DNA of 64,000 nucleotides from Rhizodiscina lignyota (GCA_010015805.1 ML978121.1:3999049-4063048), one strand, 5' to 3'. Positions 1 to 12,302 are shown, numbered from the stretch's first letter. The notes: generated by a model from the sequence alone, not told the origin. Numbers and translations are program-made.

Positions 1-1141
1 TCAAACCTCTTTGATCGCGATTTCACTTCAGAATCTGATCCGCTCCCTCCAGGTCGACCAGATGACGAGCTGACCCCGTGCTCATATAGCCGAACTAAAT
101 CTCGAATAGCCAAGGCTTTCGGAAAGATTGCGGAACATTCACATGCCATCAATCCGCCCTCACGTTCGGAAGTGCTTATGCTAGACAAGGAGCTCCAGGA
201 AGCTTCCGATGCGATTCCTCCGGCACTTCGTGTGCGTTCTCTCGAAGATTCCATCACGGACCCAGCCGGTCTTGTAATGTGCCGATTCAATCTCGATCTT
301 CTCGTTCAAAAGTCCAGGTGCTTATTACACCGCCGCGTCCTGACTGAAGCCGGATCGGGCGAGTTCGTTGATTACTCTCGCTCAAACTGTATCGATGCTG
401 CAATCAAGCTCTTGGAACAGTTGGCACGCGTTGACGCTGCGTGTGAGAAGAAGATGATGCCTCGTGGATGGTACATCTCCAGTCTCAACGTCCATGATTT
501 CTTGCTGGCTTCGATGGTCCTCAGTCTCGAACTCGACCGCCGACTCAAGGCCTTGCCAGAGAATGGCGATGCTGTGTCAGGATCCCAAGATCTCGAGGAA
601 ATGAGGAGCATGCTCGAAACGACGTATCAGATCTGGCAGAAGCCGATGCATCGCTCTGCAGAGACTCAGAAGGCCTCGAAGGTAGTATTGCTCATGTTGA
701 GCAAGGTTGCTCGGTCGGCGCGACTGAAAAAGAAGCCGACTGAGCACGACATCCCGACGCCGTACTCGGGTTTGAAAGGACCTTTCACGGCACAGTCTCC
801 GATGATGCGGCAGAGCCCAGCCCAGCAGGCTCAGGATATCCTGACCAATCCCTTCACATATGGTCCGCGCCCCGAAGACGGTATCGTGCCGATGTCGATG
901 GACTTTGGCGAGCTTGATCAGTTCACGCCGATTGGGGAGATGTTTGATATGCCGATGGATCTTGACTGGGTGAGTAATGGAGCTTCTTCGCGTACAGTTC
1001 TTCGGGCAACTGCTGACCTCTTATCTCCAGAGCACTTGGGACACGTATATATTTGGGCAACACCCTGCTCCAAACATGGTCCAGCGTTATGCGAATGTCC
1101 TCGATGGATCGTTGACGGATATGCCACCGCCATTACCATAG
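1..1141 (+). CDS. Fungal-specific Zn2Cys6-type transcription factor, C-terminal part (5' end outside window)
   Basis: The frame is open from base 1, so the gene starts upstream of the window. Exon 1..969, intron 970..1030 (GTGAGT...CTCCAG), exon 1031..1141; 359 residues are visible. The end only makes sense after splicing: DLDW joins STWDTYIFGQ, and the terminus is the common acidic/hydrophobic tail of these regulators. The visible part is the helical middle-homology region (fungal_trans type), with a leucine-rich stretch LLVQKSRCLLHRR near visible residue 105 and a Pro/Met/Asp-rich C-terminus. The DNA-binding zinc cluster should lie in the missing N-terminus, so class membership is inferred from the C-terminal half alone. 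It would act in the nucleus; targets are unknown. Confidence 0.75.
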
Positions 1142-2238
1142 TGAAGCAGCAATCGGCCTAGCCTCAAGATATACACCAAGTCCAATACGCAGTGTCCTCG
1201 TCGCTTATGTCGATCCCTGATCCTGCTTCTTGCCAAGTTCGTTGGTGCGCCGCATGCAACGTGGTCGGATAATAACGGCAAACGCGATAGCAAATGCGCG
1301 CCCAAGAGTACCTACCGATTCTGGTGTAGACGAGCCGATCATCAAGAACTCTGCATTCGATTGATGACTTGCACGGGACAATATAGCATTAGGAGGGTGC
1401 TAGTGGGAGGAAGTCGACCTCGAGAATGACAGAGTAATGGAGCCCGATGTAGTTCGGAAAGGTGTCGCTCAAATGAGTTTCGCTCTTCAACACATGCAAG
1501 AGCATTTCTTGAAGCCGGATATGATGTGCTATGAATAGTAACCATTCGCAGATGTTCGGGATCCTGTTAAGGCGTCAATTTTCGCAAGTCTGCACGAATA
1601 TAATGACTGGACTCTAGTTCCAATTGATTGGTACCTCGACATGCAAGCGAAGTGCAGTATTCAACGCAGTTGCGCTGAGAGAATCCGACTTCTTTAGGCC
1701 TTGACGTGCTACATTTAGAGGGTCTGACCGTCATGGAATTGGTAGTGACGTGCAACGAGATTTTGTCTGTCATGCTCCTGAAGGTCCTCCTAGCGCTTGG
1801 CGAAGTTGCGTCAAGGGAATTCAAAGTTAAGTAAAATTCACTCACCACTCGTACACTCTCACCACGTAAACACCCACACATCTTCCTCTACTCTTTACCT
1901 ATATTATTCATAGTTGAAAATGCGTCACTCTGTTATGCCAAGTACGATATGTAAGATCATAACACGTGACCAAGGGCGCCGCAGACGACGCCAAAGGAAG
2001 CACCTGACACTGGGTAAACGAGTGAAAAAAGCGTCATAAGAATCAGATTCCCTATCTTCCTTTCGCTCTAATTATGGCACAGAATTTGGGATGCTTGTAC
2101 GGCGTAAGGAGTTCATTTAAACATTACAGCTTGCCCAGCGGCCAGCTATTTTGTGACCCTCAAGACAGCCAAACATTGAACGAATCCAAACAACCGTCTC
2201 AAATGGCGTATGAACGCTAATTATTATGGTGTCTAGCA
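1142..2238. other. 1.1 kb intergenic stretch between convergent genes
   Basis: This lies between the 3' ends of the regulator and GPI2. Short ORFs occur on the minus strand (the longest about 104 codons at 1567..1881), but none has a recognisable domain or intron-linked extension. A CACGTG core sits at 1963..1968. I see no gene I can support. Confidence 0.5.
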
Positions 2239-3756
2239 TCAATCCCATCTCCGTCTAATAACCGGCCTCGCCGGATCCCACGGACCATGGATCTCGTTCT
2301 TGTACTTCTGCAGCCCAATCAGCCACATCGCACATGTTCCCATCGCAGCACTCATGCCTAGACCACCCAGAATGGCTCCACCAACAGCAGCCTGCCACCC
2401 GCCTCCCGTCACAATGACACTTAGTCCCGCGCCCGCACCCAATGTCAAGGCCACTGTGAGCGCGACATGCGCCCACCAACTCATATGCCGCAGATACCTC
2501 CTGAACACGGGAAACAGTCCGAACACCTCGATGCTGAAGAGCAGCAGGCTGAACACGTGTGTCGTGCTGGTGAGACGCGATGCTAAAACCGTGCTTGCCA
2601 TTAACGCGGCGTTGGTGGACAGCGACGCGGGGAACTTGGCGCCCACCCCGCCGCCGTAGTCGAAGAAGAACACGTTGATAATCAGCAGGAAGCAGCTGAT
2701 TGTCCAGATGGAGTCGGACGATGTAGACTTTGTGAGCGATTTTAGGATCGGGGAGAGACCCAGAAGCGCGCAATAAATGAGAAGGGCAGATTTTGCGGTC
2801 GCGAGGCGCTGGCGGTTGCGCGCTGATAGAGAGCCAGCGAGAGGTTCGGAGTCCCAGGGTGGTATTTCGTGCGCATTGGGACCGTAGAAGGAGGACTGCG
2901 TGGAGGATGTTACGCTTGCTTCGGTGCTGCTTGGGGGAGTGCCGACGGGCGATGGCGCTGTGAGCTCAATTCCAAGACCTTGATCGTCTTTCACCCCATC
3001 ATTGTGCATAGAGACGTCTCTGATGGTCTCTGTTTCGGCATCTCGCCCGCTGGGAGAGAAGTCGTCGTTTCCGGTAACCGATTGTTCCTCCACCTCCTCG
3101 TTACCGACCCAGAAATCCCACACCGCCCATCCTAATACTGTGCCCAAGCTACCGGTGCTGACGACGGCGACAGGAGAGACACGCTCCAGCACGATGCCGG
3201 TAAAACAGCAGATGAAGATTATGACGGAGCAGACGTGCTGGACAATAACCGTTGATGCTGCGACGAGGGGCCAGAATTCGTACGGCTGGAGGCGTGGGTT
3301 GCGCTGGAGATGGTCGAGGAAGGTTTCTTCGTCGGTATAATTATCTGGATCTATTTGCGGGTCCAAAACGTTAGCATTGCGCGAATATTGCTGGGTATTG
3401 CACTTCCAGCGCTCGCGATTGAGGTAGGAAGATGATTAAGACTCAATTGATTACATACAGCTCTGCTTCACCCACAACAGCTTCTTCCACGTGCCCTTCT
3501 TCCTCCTGAATCCCGGCCTCTTTCCATCCAATCTCTTTCGCCGCGCATCCTTGACGACGCTGCTCGCTCGCGCGGAGCCGCTGGCGGTCGCGTACAGCGC
3601 GTCTGGTGGCGCTAACCTCGATGGATCCGTTGCGTCGGCATTGTAGGGGAGTAAAGGTCGAGGACCCTCGTATGCCGTGCTTGTCGAAGCGGTGGAATAT
3701 GTGGTCATTTGACACGGAACATTACATGGTTGGAGATGGGCATTCTCGATGGACAT
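2239..3756 (-). CDS. GPI2: GPI2 / PIG-C subunit of GPI-N-acetylglucosaminyltransferase
   Basis: Subunit of the ER-membrane GPI-GlcNAc transferase, which transfers GlcNAc to phosphatidylinositol in the first step of GPI-anchor synthesis. Exon 1 is 3756..3459, intron 3458..3351 (GTATGT...AATAG), exon 2 is 3350..2239 (469 aa). Splicing joins WKKLLWVKQS to YPDNYTDEETF, the conserved start of the PIG-C family. Further hallmarks are LSPILKSLTKS, FFFDYGG and FPASLSTNAA, plus about eight hydrophobic segments. A low-complexity Ser/Thr/acidic loop (about residues 190-270) separates the first two membrane segments from the rest, as in other filamentous fungi. A second in-frame ATG at 3708 would give 453 aa and may be the true start, because residues 1-16 look poorly conserved. 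Confidence 0.9.
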
Positions 3757-3953
3757 CGGCAGAGATGAGGTCGGCAGGTCGGACGCGATGGGCTTGGCAA
3801 GCGCTTGATGTGGAATTTGTCATGTGAAATGGTCACTGTAAATTACGAGACGCATATATCAACCAAGAGAAAACCCAAGTCCTCCACACCTCCATCACCA
3901 ACAAAACCGCTCATTTACATGTAAACAGACGCAGCTCAAGCTTCACAAAAGCG

Positions 3954-4394
3954 TCATTTCAAATACAGCTCCGACAGTCTGTCAACAAGCATGTCCCCAA
4001 CCTCACGCACCAGCACCTTGCCATCTCCAAACTCCATCACCAATTCGAATCCCGCATCTTTCGGACTCTCAGCATCAAACTTGCTCCTCTGAATGTCCGC
4101 CGTCATCCTAAACATCTTCAGCATCTCGAATAGCATTTCCTGCTGCCGCGTATGCGTCTCCTGGTCGTCGTGGAACAGGAGAATTATGTTGTGATGCGCA
4201 AGCACGCAATGCTGGTCGAACAGTCTCATCAGGACGGACTTGACTTGGTCGGCGCTATGGCGCACATATAGGCGCGTGAAGATCGTAGCTTTCTTGAGGT
4301 TGCAATAGGCATCGCGGTCCAGTGAGTGCCAGGTGGATGTGATTGGGGGTGCCTGGATGAAGTTGGAGTTCCGGAAGACGGAGGGAGAAGTCAT
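3954..4394 (-). CDS. Uncharacterised 146-aa protein
   Basis: Single-exon ORF with a true ATG at 4394. I do not recognise a family. The composition is that of a folded soluble protein: alternating hydrophobic and charged segments (VRHSADQVKSVLMRLFDQH, CVLAHHNIILLFHDD), two helix-like stretches near residues 75-100, and no signal peptide or membrane span. It lies about 200 bp downstream of the GPI2 start on the same strand, so its 3' end abuts the GPI2 promoter. Coding character looks real, but function is unknown. Confidence 0.55.
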   Translation of the reverse strand: MTSPSVFRNSNFIQAPPITSTWHSLDRDAYCNLKKATIFTRLYVRHSADQVKSVLMRLFDQHCVLAHHNIILLFHDDQETHTRQQEMLFEMLKMFRMTADIQRSKFDAESPKDAGFELVMEFGDGKVLVREVGDMLVDRLSELYLK

Positions 4395-5327
4395 TATTCG
4401 GTGTCAAGACTGGCCCGATTGTACTTTAGGTGCTGTGGGAGGTCTGCGTGTTCCTTTCCATAGGTGGTACTAAGAGGATTTAGAATGGTAGACGGGAAAT
4501 GAACTAAAAGAGAGATTATGAGTTGGGATATACCTAAACACCAACACCTGCCGTGTAGACAGTATTTTGTCGAAGATAATAAGAAGCTCGACAAATGCCC
4601 GATCGAGCTGGATGGTCACCGATGTCCTTTGCTTTCTTATATTCACAGTTCGCGTCGTTGTATCTCCCCACATCGCATGGTAAAGGGCAGCCGTGTCAAA
4701 GAACGAGAACGGGCAAGGCACGAAGTGGCGAGTTGCACGGTGTAAGGAAAGTGACTTGTTGAGCTAAGAAAAGAGCGAAACAGCTTATATGCTTGGAAGC
4801 TCCTCGGGAGTGTCGTGATCACGTGATCAGTTGTCACGTCCGCGGACCTCCAGCTCATGGGCCAGAACCGTAACATGTCGCTTCTTTTCGTCCCTTGTGC
4901 TCCTCTTCGCGAGCTTTGCTGTACAACTCATCTGCGTATGTGATGGTATCGGTGATATTCAGGTCCGCCAGGTCAGCGAAGTGCCAGAGTACCTTACACA
5001 CTTATCAGACTGTGGAAAAGGCGTTAGCACATTCTGACAGCAGGACGACACTGAACTTGCAACTGCGCCTAAATCACTAGTAAAGCAAGATAAAAGAGCT
5101 AGCATAGACATATGCAGTCGCCATCGTAGATACACCTAAACGCAGTTTTGATAAGTAAACTGTTAACCAATTGGATTGACGAAGCGAAAAGTGGTATTTG
5201 CCCGCTAAATCCAGTATCGCAATTTTAGGACAGCAACGCCCGTTCATCGCCACTCGACATACTTCCTCCTTCATTCGAGACACCATCATTGGTGAGTATT
5301 GCTCTTCATACCAGCCCCGTTCGTTCT
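4395..5327. other. 0.9 kb intergenic stretch upstream of the 146-aa ORF, downstream of SLA2
   Basis: Only short overlapping ORFs on both strands, none with a recognisable domain. It holds the putative promoter of the 3954..4394 gene, including a perfect E-box palindrome listed separately, and the SLA2 3' UTR. Confidence 0.5.
4816..4829. promoter_or_regulatory. Perfect 14-bp palindrome with CACGTG core
   Basis: TGATCACGTGATCA is a perfect inverted repeat centred on an E-box, a typical site for bHLH regulators such as Cbf1- or SREBP-type factors. It is about 420 bp upstream of the 146-aa ORF start at 4394. A second CACG half-core (GTCACGTC) follows at about 4832. Binding is inferred, not shown. 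Confidence 0.4.
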
Positions 5328-8300
5328 TCACTCCTCCTGGTACGAAATCTTCCGCATCTCTCCCAGTCTCTGCCTCGCTCGCGCCAAATTATTCTCAAGC
5401 TGCAGGATCTCGACCTAGTGGATCCAACATATTAGCCACACCTCTATCAAATTCACACCATGCTGTATGAATGGAAACTCACCTGCTGCTCCATCTCCCT
5501 AACCTTAAACTCATGCCCACTCAACTTGGTATAATCCACACCCTCCCCATCCTCCCGATTCCTCTCCGCAATAATATCCTGCACCTGCCTCACCAGCGCC
5601 CGACATGCACTTGTAACCGCCCTGCTTGCAGTTTCCAACCTCTCTTGGGTCTTGCTCATGAAGCTCGCCTTCACCCTGCTCGCCGCCACAAGCTGCGCCG
5701 TGCTGGCAGCAACGTCGTTACTCGCGACGATGAGCTGCTCGGGCGAGTTGCGGCCGCCGATGACGCCGTCGGCCGTCTCGATGAGTGTGTTGGTTGACCC
5801 GGCGACCGCCTTGGCGGCGGAGATGAGGCCTTCGGTCCAGCGGTTGTGTTTCTTGTAGAAGGCGGCGCGGGAGGAGTTGCCCTTACCTTCGCGCACAATT
5901 TCTTGCTGCGAGGCGGTGGCGGCTTTGATGAGCTGCGCAATAGCGTTGGTGACGGCGATGGCGGCCTCGAGAATGGAGTCGTGGATCTTGAGCTCGTAGG
6001 TGGAGTAAGCATCTCTTGGCTTGTTCATGAGCTTTGTCAGGCGCTCGGTGGCCTTTTCGATGGCTGCCGCCGCGTTGCTGAGTTCCCTATCGACCAAGTC
6101 GCCGAGGTCGCCTTGCGCGTTGGCAATTTTGCTCTTCGGCGCAAAGGTATCCGCCAACTTGGACAGCTTCTGCAGATTGACCTGGACGTCGTTGTTGTGG
6201 TTGATGACGACATCAGTCTTCTGCTCATCCTCCAGCCCTTCCAGACGGAAGCTCTGAAGACCACGGAAGAAGTTGAGAGTCGATTGCGCGGATTGTCGAG
6301 CAGCACTGATGAGCTGGTCAGCCTTCTTGTCGTCAGATGCGAACCTCGTGATACCCTTGGTGTTACTAAGGACATCAGCAAGGGAGCCCGAGAACGCATT
6401 TACTGTCCTGATGATTTCGGCGTGCGTGCTGTTCGGGCCGTCCGCAATATAATTGTTGAACGCCGTAGAGAACTCCATCGCGCTTTGACTAGCTCTCTCG
6501 ATTTGACTGAGCACGTATGCTCCCGAAGCATTCTGGTTTCCTGCTTGCATGCTCGAGTCGAGTTCGTACAGCGCGTCATCCACGCGTTGCACACCGCTTT
6601 GGAGCACCGAATCGATAATATCGTTAATCTTGCGGATGTTGTCGAGAAGCAGAGTGTCAATCTGTCCGTCAATGGCACTGTCAACCTCTTGATGCGAGTT
6701 TCGAAGCTTGTCGAGCTCGAGCAGTGTCTGGTCCATGCCTGCCTTGAAAATCTCCAGCTCCTCTTCCTTTTCACGAAGCTTACCCTCAAGGTCGGAGTCG
6801 CCTTCGCGATACTTCAAGTGTGCATCTTCCAGTTGTCGCGTCTTGTGGCGAAGAGCTTCCTCGAGGTCCGCAATCTCGCGATTGTGTCGTGATAGCATGG
6901 CAGACAGCTCTGATCCCTTTCCTCGCTCAGCATTGTCTACCTTCTCCAAAGCAAGTCGCAGCTCTCTCTTTAACTTTTCAAGCTCCTCACGATGGCCACC
7001 AGTCAGACGATCCTTGTCGTGGTTGGCGCGATCGCGCTCGCGAATCATGTCTGCAAGCTCGAGATTCTTCGTCTTCAGTTCCCGCTCCAGCTTCTCGCGC
7101 TTCTCGATTGCCTCTCCTGCAGATGCAGCCTTGAGCTGCACCGACTTGAACTTTTGCAAAAGATCCAAATGCTCCGTACGCAGCTGTGAATACAGTTTCG
7201 CAAGCGCTTCGTACTTCGACCGCCAGGTGTTGAGCTGTTCTTGCAGAGCTCGGATCTGGTCGTCTTTGGATTGCGTCTGCTGCTGGAAGTTCTGCTGCAT
7301 GTTACCAAGTTCCGCTTCCAGAGCATTCATGCGCTGATCATATTGCTGCAGCATCAGCTGGTCGCGCTCATACTGCGCACGTGCATTAAGATTCTCGCGC
7401 TCGAGCTCTGCCAGTCGTCCTTGCGTCTGTTGCTGGTATTGCTCTCGTAACAGCTGCTCCTGTGCCAGCCTCTGCTGGTCGGCCTGTAACCGCTGCTGCT
7501 CTTCAAAGTCGCGCTGCGCTTGTAATTGTGCTGCCTGCTGTTGTCTCTGAGCTTCTTCCCATTGCTGCTGTAACCTCCGTTGCTCTGCCTCATATTGCTC
7601 TTGTTCGCGCTTCTGCGCATCCTTCCAGAACTCGTTGATCGGCTCCGGGTCGACGGACTGTGGTCGCGGTGGTGATGCTGGTTTCTCCAACTCTCGCGCG
7701 GGACGAGCTGGTAAGGCAGGACGTTCGTCATCATCAGATAGAAGATTTGGTGGGTCTTGAGGAAGTTTCGGCACGGTAATGAGGGAGGTGAGGTATCGGA
7801 GGTTGGAGCACTCGTAGTAGAACTTGACAAGGCGGTAATGTTGCGCATCATAGCGGCCACGTAGTGGCATGAGCGCTTCATCGTCACCAAGGGCTTGTCC
7901 ATGTTAGCATCAAAAGCTCGAGCCAATCGCATCTATCCACGTACTGGTGTGCATAGCCCGAAGCATGCTCGTGATGAACTTGTAGATACCATAGCTCTCT
8001 TGCACAAGCGGTACAAGCGCCGATATCCTGCACTCATTGTTTGAGCCACCTCGGAAGTGTGAGAAGATGAGTTTCTGGAATTGATCAATCTGATCCTGCA
8101 GGGTCATGAGATCCGAGATGGTCTCGTATCCCTCATTCGGATCATTGATCGACTTTAGACTGATGTACTCCTCGTACTCGAACGTCCCATTGAACTCTGG
8201 GTGCTGCCTGTGGAATGCCAGCTTCGCCAGGAGGTAGTAGATGTAGTCGGTAATGAGCGGAGCATAGCCTCGCAAGCCATCGCCAGTGCCGATACCACGC

Positions 8301-8794
8301 CGTAAACCTTCAAGCCAGCTGATGTTCGCCTGCGCTTCCTTGAGTACGATGGGATGTCCCTCCTGAAGGACTTTGTGTATCGTGATGAGTGCCTTGAAGG
8401 TCTGAACCTCGTCTGCCAGGATTGGCTGCCTGATTCCAATTCATAAGCATGACCACTTCGAGGAGCACCGATGAAGCTCCACATACACTTTCATGCCAGC
8501 CCAGAAGGACTGTGATGACTTGTGATCCCATGTATACACAATACAGGCTCGTACATGTTTTCCTGGGAGATGTCAGACCAAATCTCGCTCTGGCGCGATG
8601 GCGGTTGGAGCTGTCTTACGTTTTGGTGCGGTCTCATCTACAGTACAAATGCTGTCAGTGCAAGTCAATGTGAATTTCGAGTGGAATTACACACCTATGC
8701 TGGTAGCCTTCTTAATGTTGATACCCAGCTCTGCCTCCTGCTTGCTCAGGTCGACATGTCGTGTCGACGTGCCGTAGGAGCCGTAGGACGACAT
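5328..8794 (-). CDS. SLA2: SLA2/End4 (Hip1R-type) clathrin-actin adaptor
   Basis: Links clathrin coats and PI(4,5)P2 membrane to F-actin at endocytic sites. Six exons: 8794..8695, 8637..8620, 8562..8487, 8429..7945, 7893..5483, 5414..5328, giving 1058 aa, the usual family length. Introns are 51-68 nt. Exon 2 is an 18-nt microexon; with it the reading KKATSIDETAPKRKHVRACI matches the ANTH start, without it the frame breaks. Domains: ANTH (about 1-280, with TFEYEEYISL and SYGIYKFITSMLRAMH), a Gln/Glu-rich coiled coil (about 330-680) and the C-terminal THATCH/I-LWEQ actin-binding module ending REMEQQVEILQLENN. In many Pezizomycotina SLA2 flanks the mating-type locus; no MAT gene is visible in the neighbouring DNA here. 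Confidence 0.95.
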
Positions 8795-9533
8795 CTCCGC
8801 GTCGACGTGCCGTTGCAGATGAGCCAGAACCGCGAGAAGCTACTAGAGAGGCCAAAGAGGGATAATCACGGAGAAGAGAGGTAGAGAGTGATCATTGAAA
8901 AGGTAGTTGAGTTGGCAGTGGGGCTTGCGGTGGCTGGTGAAGGCCTTATGCGAAGCTGCCCTGGGTCTTGGCGCGGAAGCTTCGTCACCAAGAATCGTCA
9001 TCTTTCTCTCGCTCTACAACAACCACTCCGCCCCTCGCCACGCACTCGTGACTGTAAGACAGAGGGTGCGGACCGACCGGAATGACGAAGAATCCTTCAG
9101 GTCTACAGTCTGATCGTATACAAATTGCACGAGCTGCACCACCACTCACGATTCCCTCCCAACCCTCCTCTCGTACTTCAGCAGGAGACCAATCCACTTG
9201 CGGTGAACAAGATGAGACGGTACAACTGAGATGTCGGCCTCAGGCTGATTCAAACTTACGTCGCAGTATATTTGTTATTTCTACACCGATGGATGCTATA
9301 TACAAATGCAGCGCACCTCCGTGCTTCAATGTAACTGTAGTTCACCGCCATGAGTGCTGCCTTCCATGTCGATTTAGCGGACCTTCCAAATACCGTACTC
9401 GAATCTCCGTGTAACCATCGTTGAGTCAACGACGTTTACCGCTTCACAAGTTTAAATTCTTCTCCATATTCTCCTCAAACTGCGTTCTTCAGAAGAAAGC
9501 CAATTCCTGCATCAAAGATTGTTGGCCACGAAA
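8795..9533. promoter_or_regulatory. Divergent promoter region, SLA2 (-) and GNAT gene (+)
   Basis: 739 bp between the two start codons. Short ORFs on both strands (for example 9082..9414) carry no recognisable domain. A pyrimidine-rich stretch at about 9455-9490 precedes the acetyltransferase start. No specific factor site stands out. Confidence 0.45.
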
Positions 9534-10223
9534 ATGTCCGTCTCAATTGAACCACTCTCCGAGAAGGAAGTAGACGACTTTGCTCGCCTTGTCCAATCAG
9601 CATTCATTAATGGAATAGGCTCAGTCGTGCTCTACGGCGGAGCTGGATCCAACCCAACGAATCACGCGCAATTCGTCAAGACGCAGCGTGAATACTATCG
9701 TTCAGACCGCTCTACGCGCTACATCAAAGCAGTCGACTCATGCACCGGCGACATCGTGGCAGTCGCAAAGTACAACTTCTATCTCCGCGAGCAGACGCCC
9801 GAAGAACTGGAACGCACGCTGTACCAGTCCCAGCCCGGAGACGAGGACTATGTGGAGCATGAAGTTCCGGTCCATCAGCACATCTTCAACAGTCGTAGGG
9901 ACATTATGGGACTCAGACCATACATCTATCTCGCCATCTTGTGCACGGATCCGAAGCATCACCGTCGAGGCGCAGGCGGAAAGCTGCTCGAGTGGGGTGT
10001 CAAGCAGGCGGATGCATTGGGCCTCGAAATGTATCTAGAGTCGAGCAAGGAAGGCAAGCCATTGTATGAGCGATGGGGATTCAAGGTCGTGAAAGAGAAG
10101 TCCTTCGACATGACAGCGTTTAACAGGCCTGATTTGACTGGTATTGACTCGAGCCGGATCATGGTCCGACAGCCCAAGGGAAAGCGGGCCAGCGTTGTGG
10201 ATAGTGTGCACATGACACTCTAA
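9534..10223 (+). CDS. GNAT-family N-acetyltransferase
   Basis: Predicted acetyl-CoA-dependent acetyltransferase of the small fungal GNAT group (229 aa, single exon, first ATG at 9534 reading MSVSIEPLSEKEVDDF). The C-terminal half carries the GNAT core: strand YIYLAILCTDPKHHRRGAGG, where RRGAGG is the acetyl-CoA pyrophosphate loop (Q/RxxGxG/A), then LLEWGVKQADALGLEMYLESS and a terminal LYERWGFKVVKE. Substrate cannot be predicted; such proteins often act on small molecules. It is cytosolic by absence of targeting signals and is divergently arranged with SLA2. Confidence 0.85.
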   Translation: MSVSIEPLSEKEVDDFARLVQSAFINGIGSVVLYGGAGSNPTNHAQFVKTQREYYRSDRSTRYIKAVDSCTGDIVAVAKYNFYLREQTPEELERTLYQSQPGDEDYVEHEVPVHQHIFNSRRDIMGLRPYIYLAILCTDPKHHRRGAGGKLLEWGVKQADALGLEMYLESSKEGKPLYERWGFKVVKEKSFDMTAFNRPDLTGIDSSRIMVRQPKGKRASVVDSVHMTL

Positions 10224-10380
10224 AAGAATGGAGAAGAGAGAGCATGCAAAGTCTGGACACTGGCGTCTGAGAATCTGATTCATGGAGTCTGGCGCAGCAT
10301 GGAGTAGCTGCTTGTCCGATAAACCGAACGCCTCGCTAAAGTGCAGCAAATAAATCAAATCATCCATGCCGCTCGTCCTG

Positions 10381-11829
10381 CTATTGTACGAGCTCGTCTG
10401 TGCCCAACATCGCTGCCATCGGATCGTTCGCAGCGACTTTCTTCTTCCGATATTCCTCCATGTCTTCCTCAGTTACACCACCTCTCATTTCTCCAAAGCG
10501 CCGCTTTCTTGTCAAGGCGTCCGCTGTAGCCTTGTCATCACGCTCAACAGCATTCGGCACGTGCTCTTCTTCCCGTTCTTCCTCTTCCCAAGCTATTGCT
10601 TTCGGAACTTCATCCATATCCAGAGCAGTTCGTCGGCGTTGAGCTTCCTCGAATGCCACCTTTCCCTCTTCACCGGTACAGTAGCTGTTCTTGACCGTAG
10701 AGTGACAGCAGGCATAGCCCCACTGGAAATTTGACCACCAGCTTCCCCATACTGATGTGTGATTGTTGATGAAGACATCCTCGGGGTATTTCGACTTGGT
10801 CTTCGTCTTCGGTGCGCCTTTGATCCCGCCACGTTCGTCATATTCGACATATCTCTCCGATTCTTCGATTGCAGCATCCTTGAGTGGATTTTTGGCAAGA
10901 TGTTCTTGTCCACCATATTTGTCAAGCAGCTTTTTCCGTTGAGATTCGCGCTTCTCTTCCGCCTCTTTCAACTGCTTCTTCCGCATGACTTCGCCAGACG
11001 TGGGATTTGCCTGCAAATGTAACTTGTTCTTGTCCCCGCGCTCCTGCGTCTCCCATGCATACTTCTGGGCTTTCTCAAACTCCGCCGCATCACCAGAACC
11101 GCGTATGAACCTTTCTTCATCAACCAGCGCGGCCGCTTTATCTGCAGTAGCACCGCTGTCCACCATAGACCTCGTCTTCGGATCATATTTCGCGGAATCC
11201 AAATCCAGGTTCAAGAGATACTTTGCGGTATCTTCTCGAAGTCGCAAATTCCTCGTACTCGTCGCCTGCTGTCTCCCCATATCCGCCTCCTCCTCATACT
11301 TATCCCCCTCATCATTTTCCTCTCCATCTCCCTCGCCATCCTTCTTTCCTTCTTTTGACAGTTTCTTCATCTCTTCCAACTGATTGTACTCCTCAACCAC
11401 AGCCTCATACTCCCGCGCATCATACCCATTCCACCGATCCCGCTTGGCGTCCCACCCCAGATTGACGTCCTGCACCACCTCATCCGCCTCGATGTTCTTC
11501 CCCGTCCATCGCGCGCCTTGTTTCCGCGGCCGCGACAGGCACTCTTTAGTCTTGTGCGTCATCGCGCCGCAGTTCTCGCATGCACCTTTGCGGAACTTTG
11601 TAGCTGCGGGACCGGCGCGCTTGCCACGATCGTACCATTTCGCATCGCGCGCAGAGTCCTGTTGTTTCTGTTGGAGACGCTGATGCTCGAGGTAATCTGT
11701 GGTGGAGGAGTCGTCGCCTGTGTCCGGGACGTAGAAGGGTTTCTTGGCGATGAAGCTTGGGATGTATTCGTTGCGTTCTTTATTGGCGGCGGAGACATCC
11801 GCTGGTTTCTTGGGCGGTGGAGGGGCCAT
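10381..11829 (-). CDS. SLU7: Pre-mRNA splicing factor SLU7
   Basis: Second-step spliceosomal factor that helps select the 3' splice site. Single exon, 482 aa from the ATG at 11829 ([12 protein letters not shown]); the frame continues upstream but without ATG. Signature features: [15 protein letters not shown] near the N-terminus, a CCHC zinc knuckle [14 protein letters not shown] (about residues 84-97) followed by [14 protein letters not shown], and the conserved block [19 protein letters not shown] with KNSYCTG. The middle is rich in acidic, Lys and Glu residues (coiled). The terminus MLGTDELVQ may vary between species. Confidence 0.95.
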   Translation of the reverse strand: MAPPPPKKPADVSAANKERNEYIPSFIAKKPFYVPDTGDDSSTTDYLEHQRLQQKQQDSARDAKWYDRGKRAGPAATKFRKGACENCGAMTHKTKECLSRPRKQGARWTGKNIEADEVVQDVNLGWDAKRDRWNGYDAREYEAVVEEYNQLEEMKKLSKEGKKDGEGDGEENDEGDKYEEEADMGRQQATSTRNLRLREDTAKYLLNLDLDSAKYDPKTRSMVDSGATADKAAALVDEERFIRGSGDAAEFEKAQKYAWETQERGDKNKLHLQANPTSGEVMRKKQLKEAEEKRESQRKKLLDKYGGQEHLAKNPLKDAAIEESERYVEYDERGGIKGAPKTKTKSKYPEDVFINNHTSVWGSWWSNFQWGYACCHSTVKNSYCTGEEGKVAFEEAQRRRTALDMDEVPKAIAWEEEEREEEHVPNAVERDDKATADALTRKRRFGEMRGGVTEEDMEEYRKKKVAANDPMAAMLGTDELVQ

Positions 11830-12302
11830 TATGGTAGAAGGTGGAGATGGAGATGAAGGTGAAGTGGTGGAGAGGCGCAAGGTGATGGTCAAGGGTTGCG
11901 ATTGATGCCAAGAGACAGGGGTTAGCGCAGCTGTGCCACAGTGCCACACCTTAATTGCGCACGTGCCACTACCGTCTCATCTCATCTCAACTCGACTTCG
12001 TTGCTCCGACACTTGGGGTTGGAGATAGTTAACTACATCACTACACAAAGGTGGCTCAAAAGCGGCGATAGAATTGTATGCTGTATGCTGGACCCCTCTA
12101 TTGGACGTGTTCTTACCAAAGTCGACATACATGGAACTTAGAAAATCACAACACTGTTCTCACTGCAAGAGCCAACTTCCGTCACGTTAAAAGCATTCTC
12201 CAAAGCGAGAATAGATGGATGAATGAAACATTGTCGGGATTTTCTGACAACTGATCCACCCGGCATCTCCATCCTGCAATTAGTCGCCTTCCTTCCGTCT
12301 AT
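11830..12302. promoter_or_regulatory. SLU7 upstream region
   Basis: 473 bp between the SLU7 start and the stop of the next minus-strand gene. It holds the SLU7 promoter and the neighbour's 3' UTR. No ORF of note. Confidence 0.4.

Noticed and set aside
5846-7337. Plus-strand ORFs opposite SLA2
   Set aside because: Shadows of the SLA2 coiled-coil coding strand.
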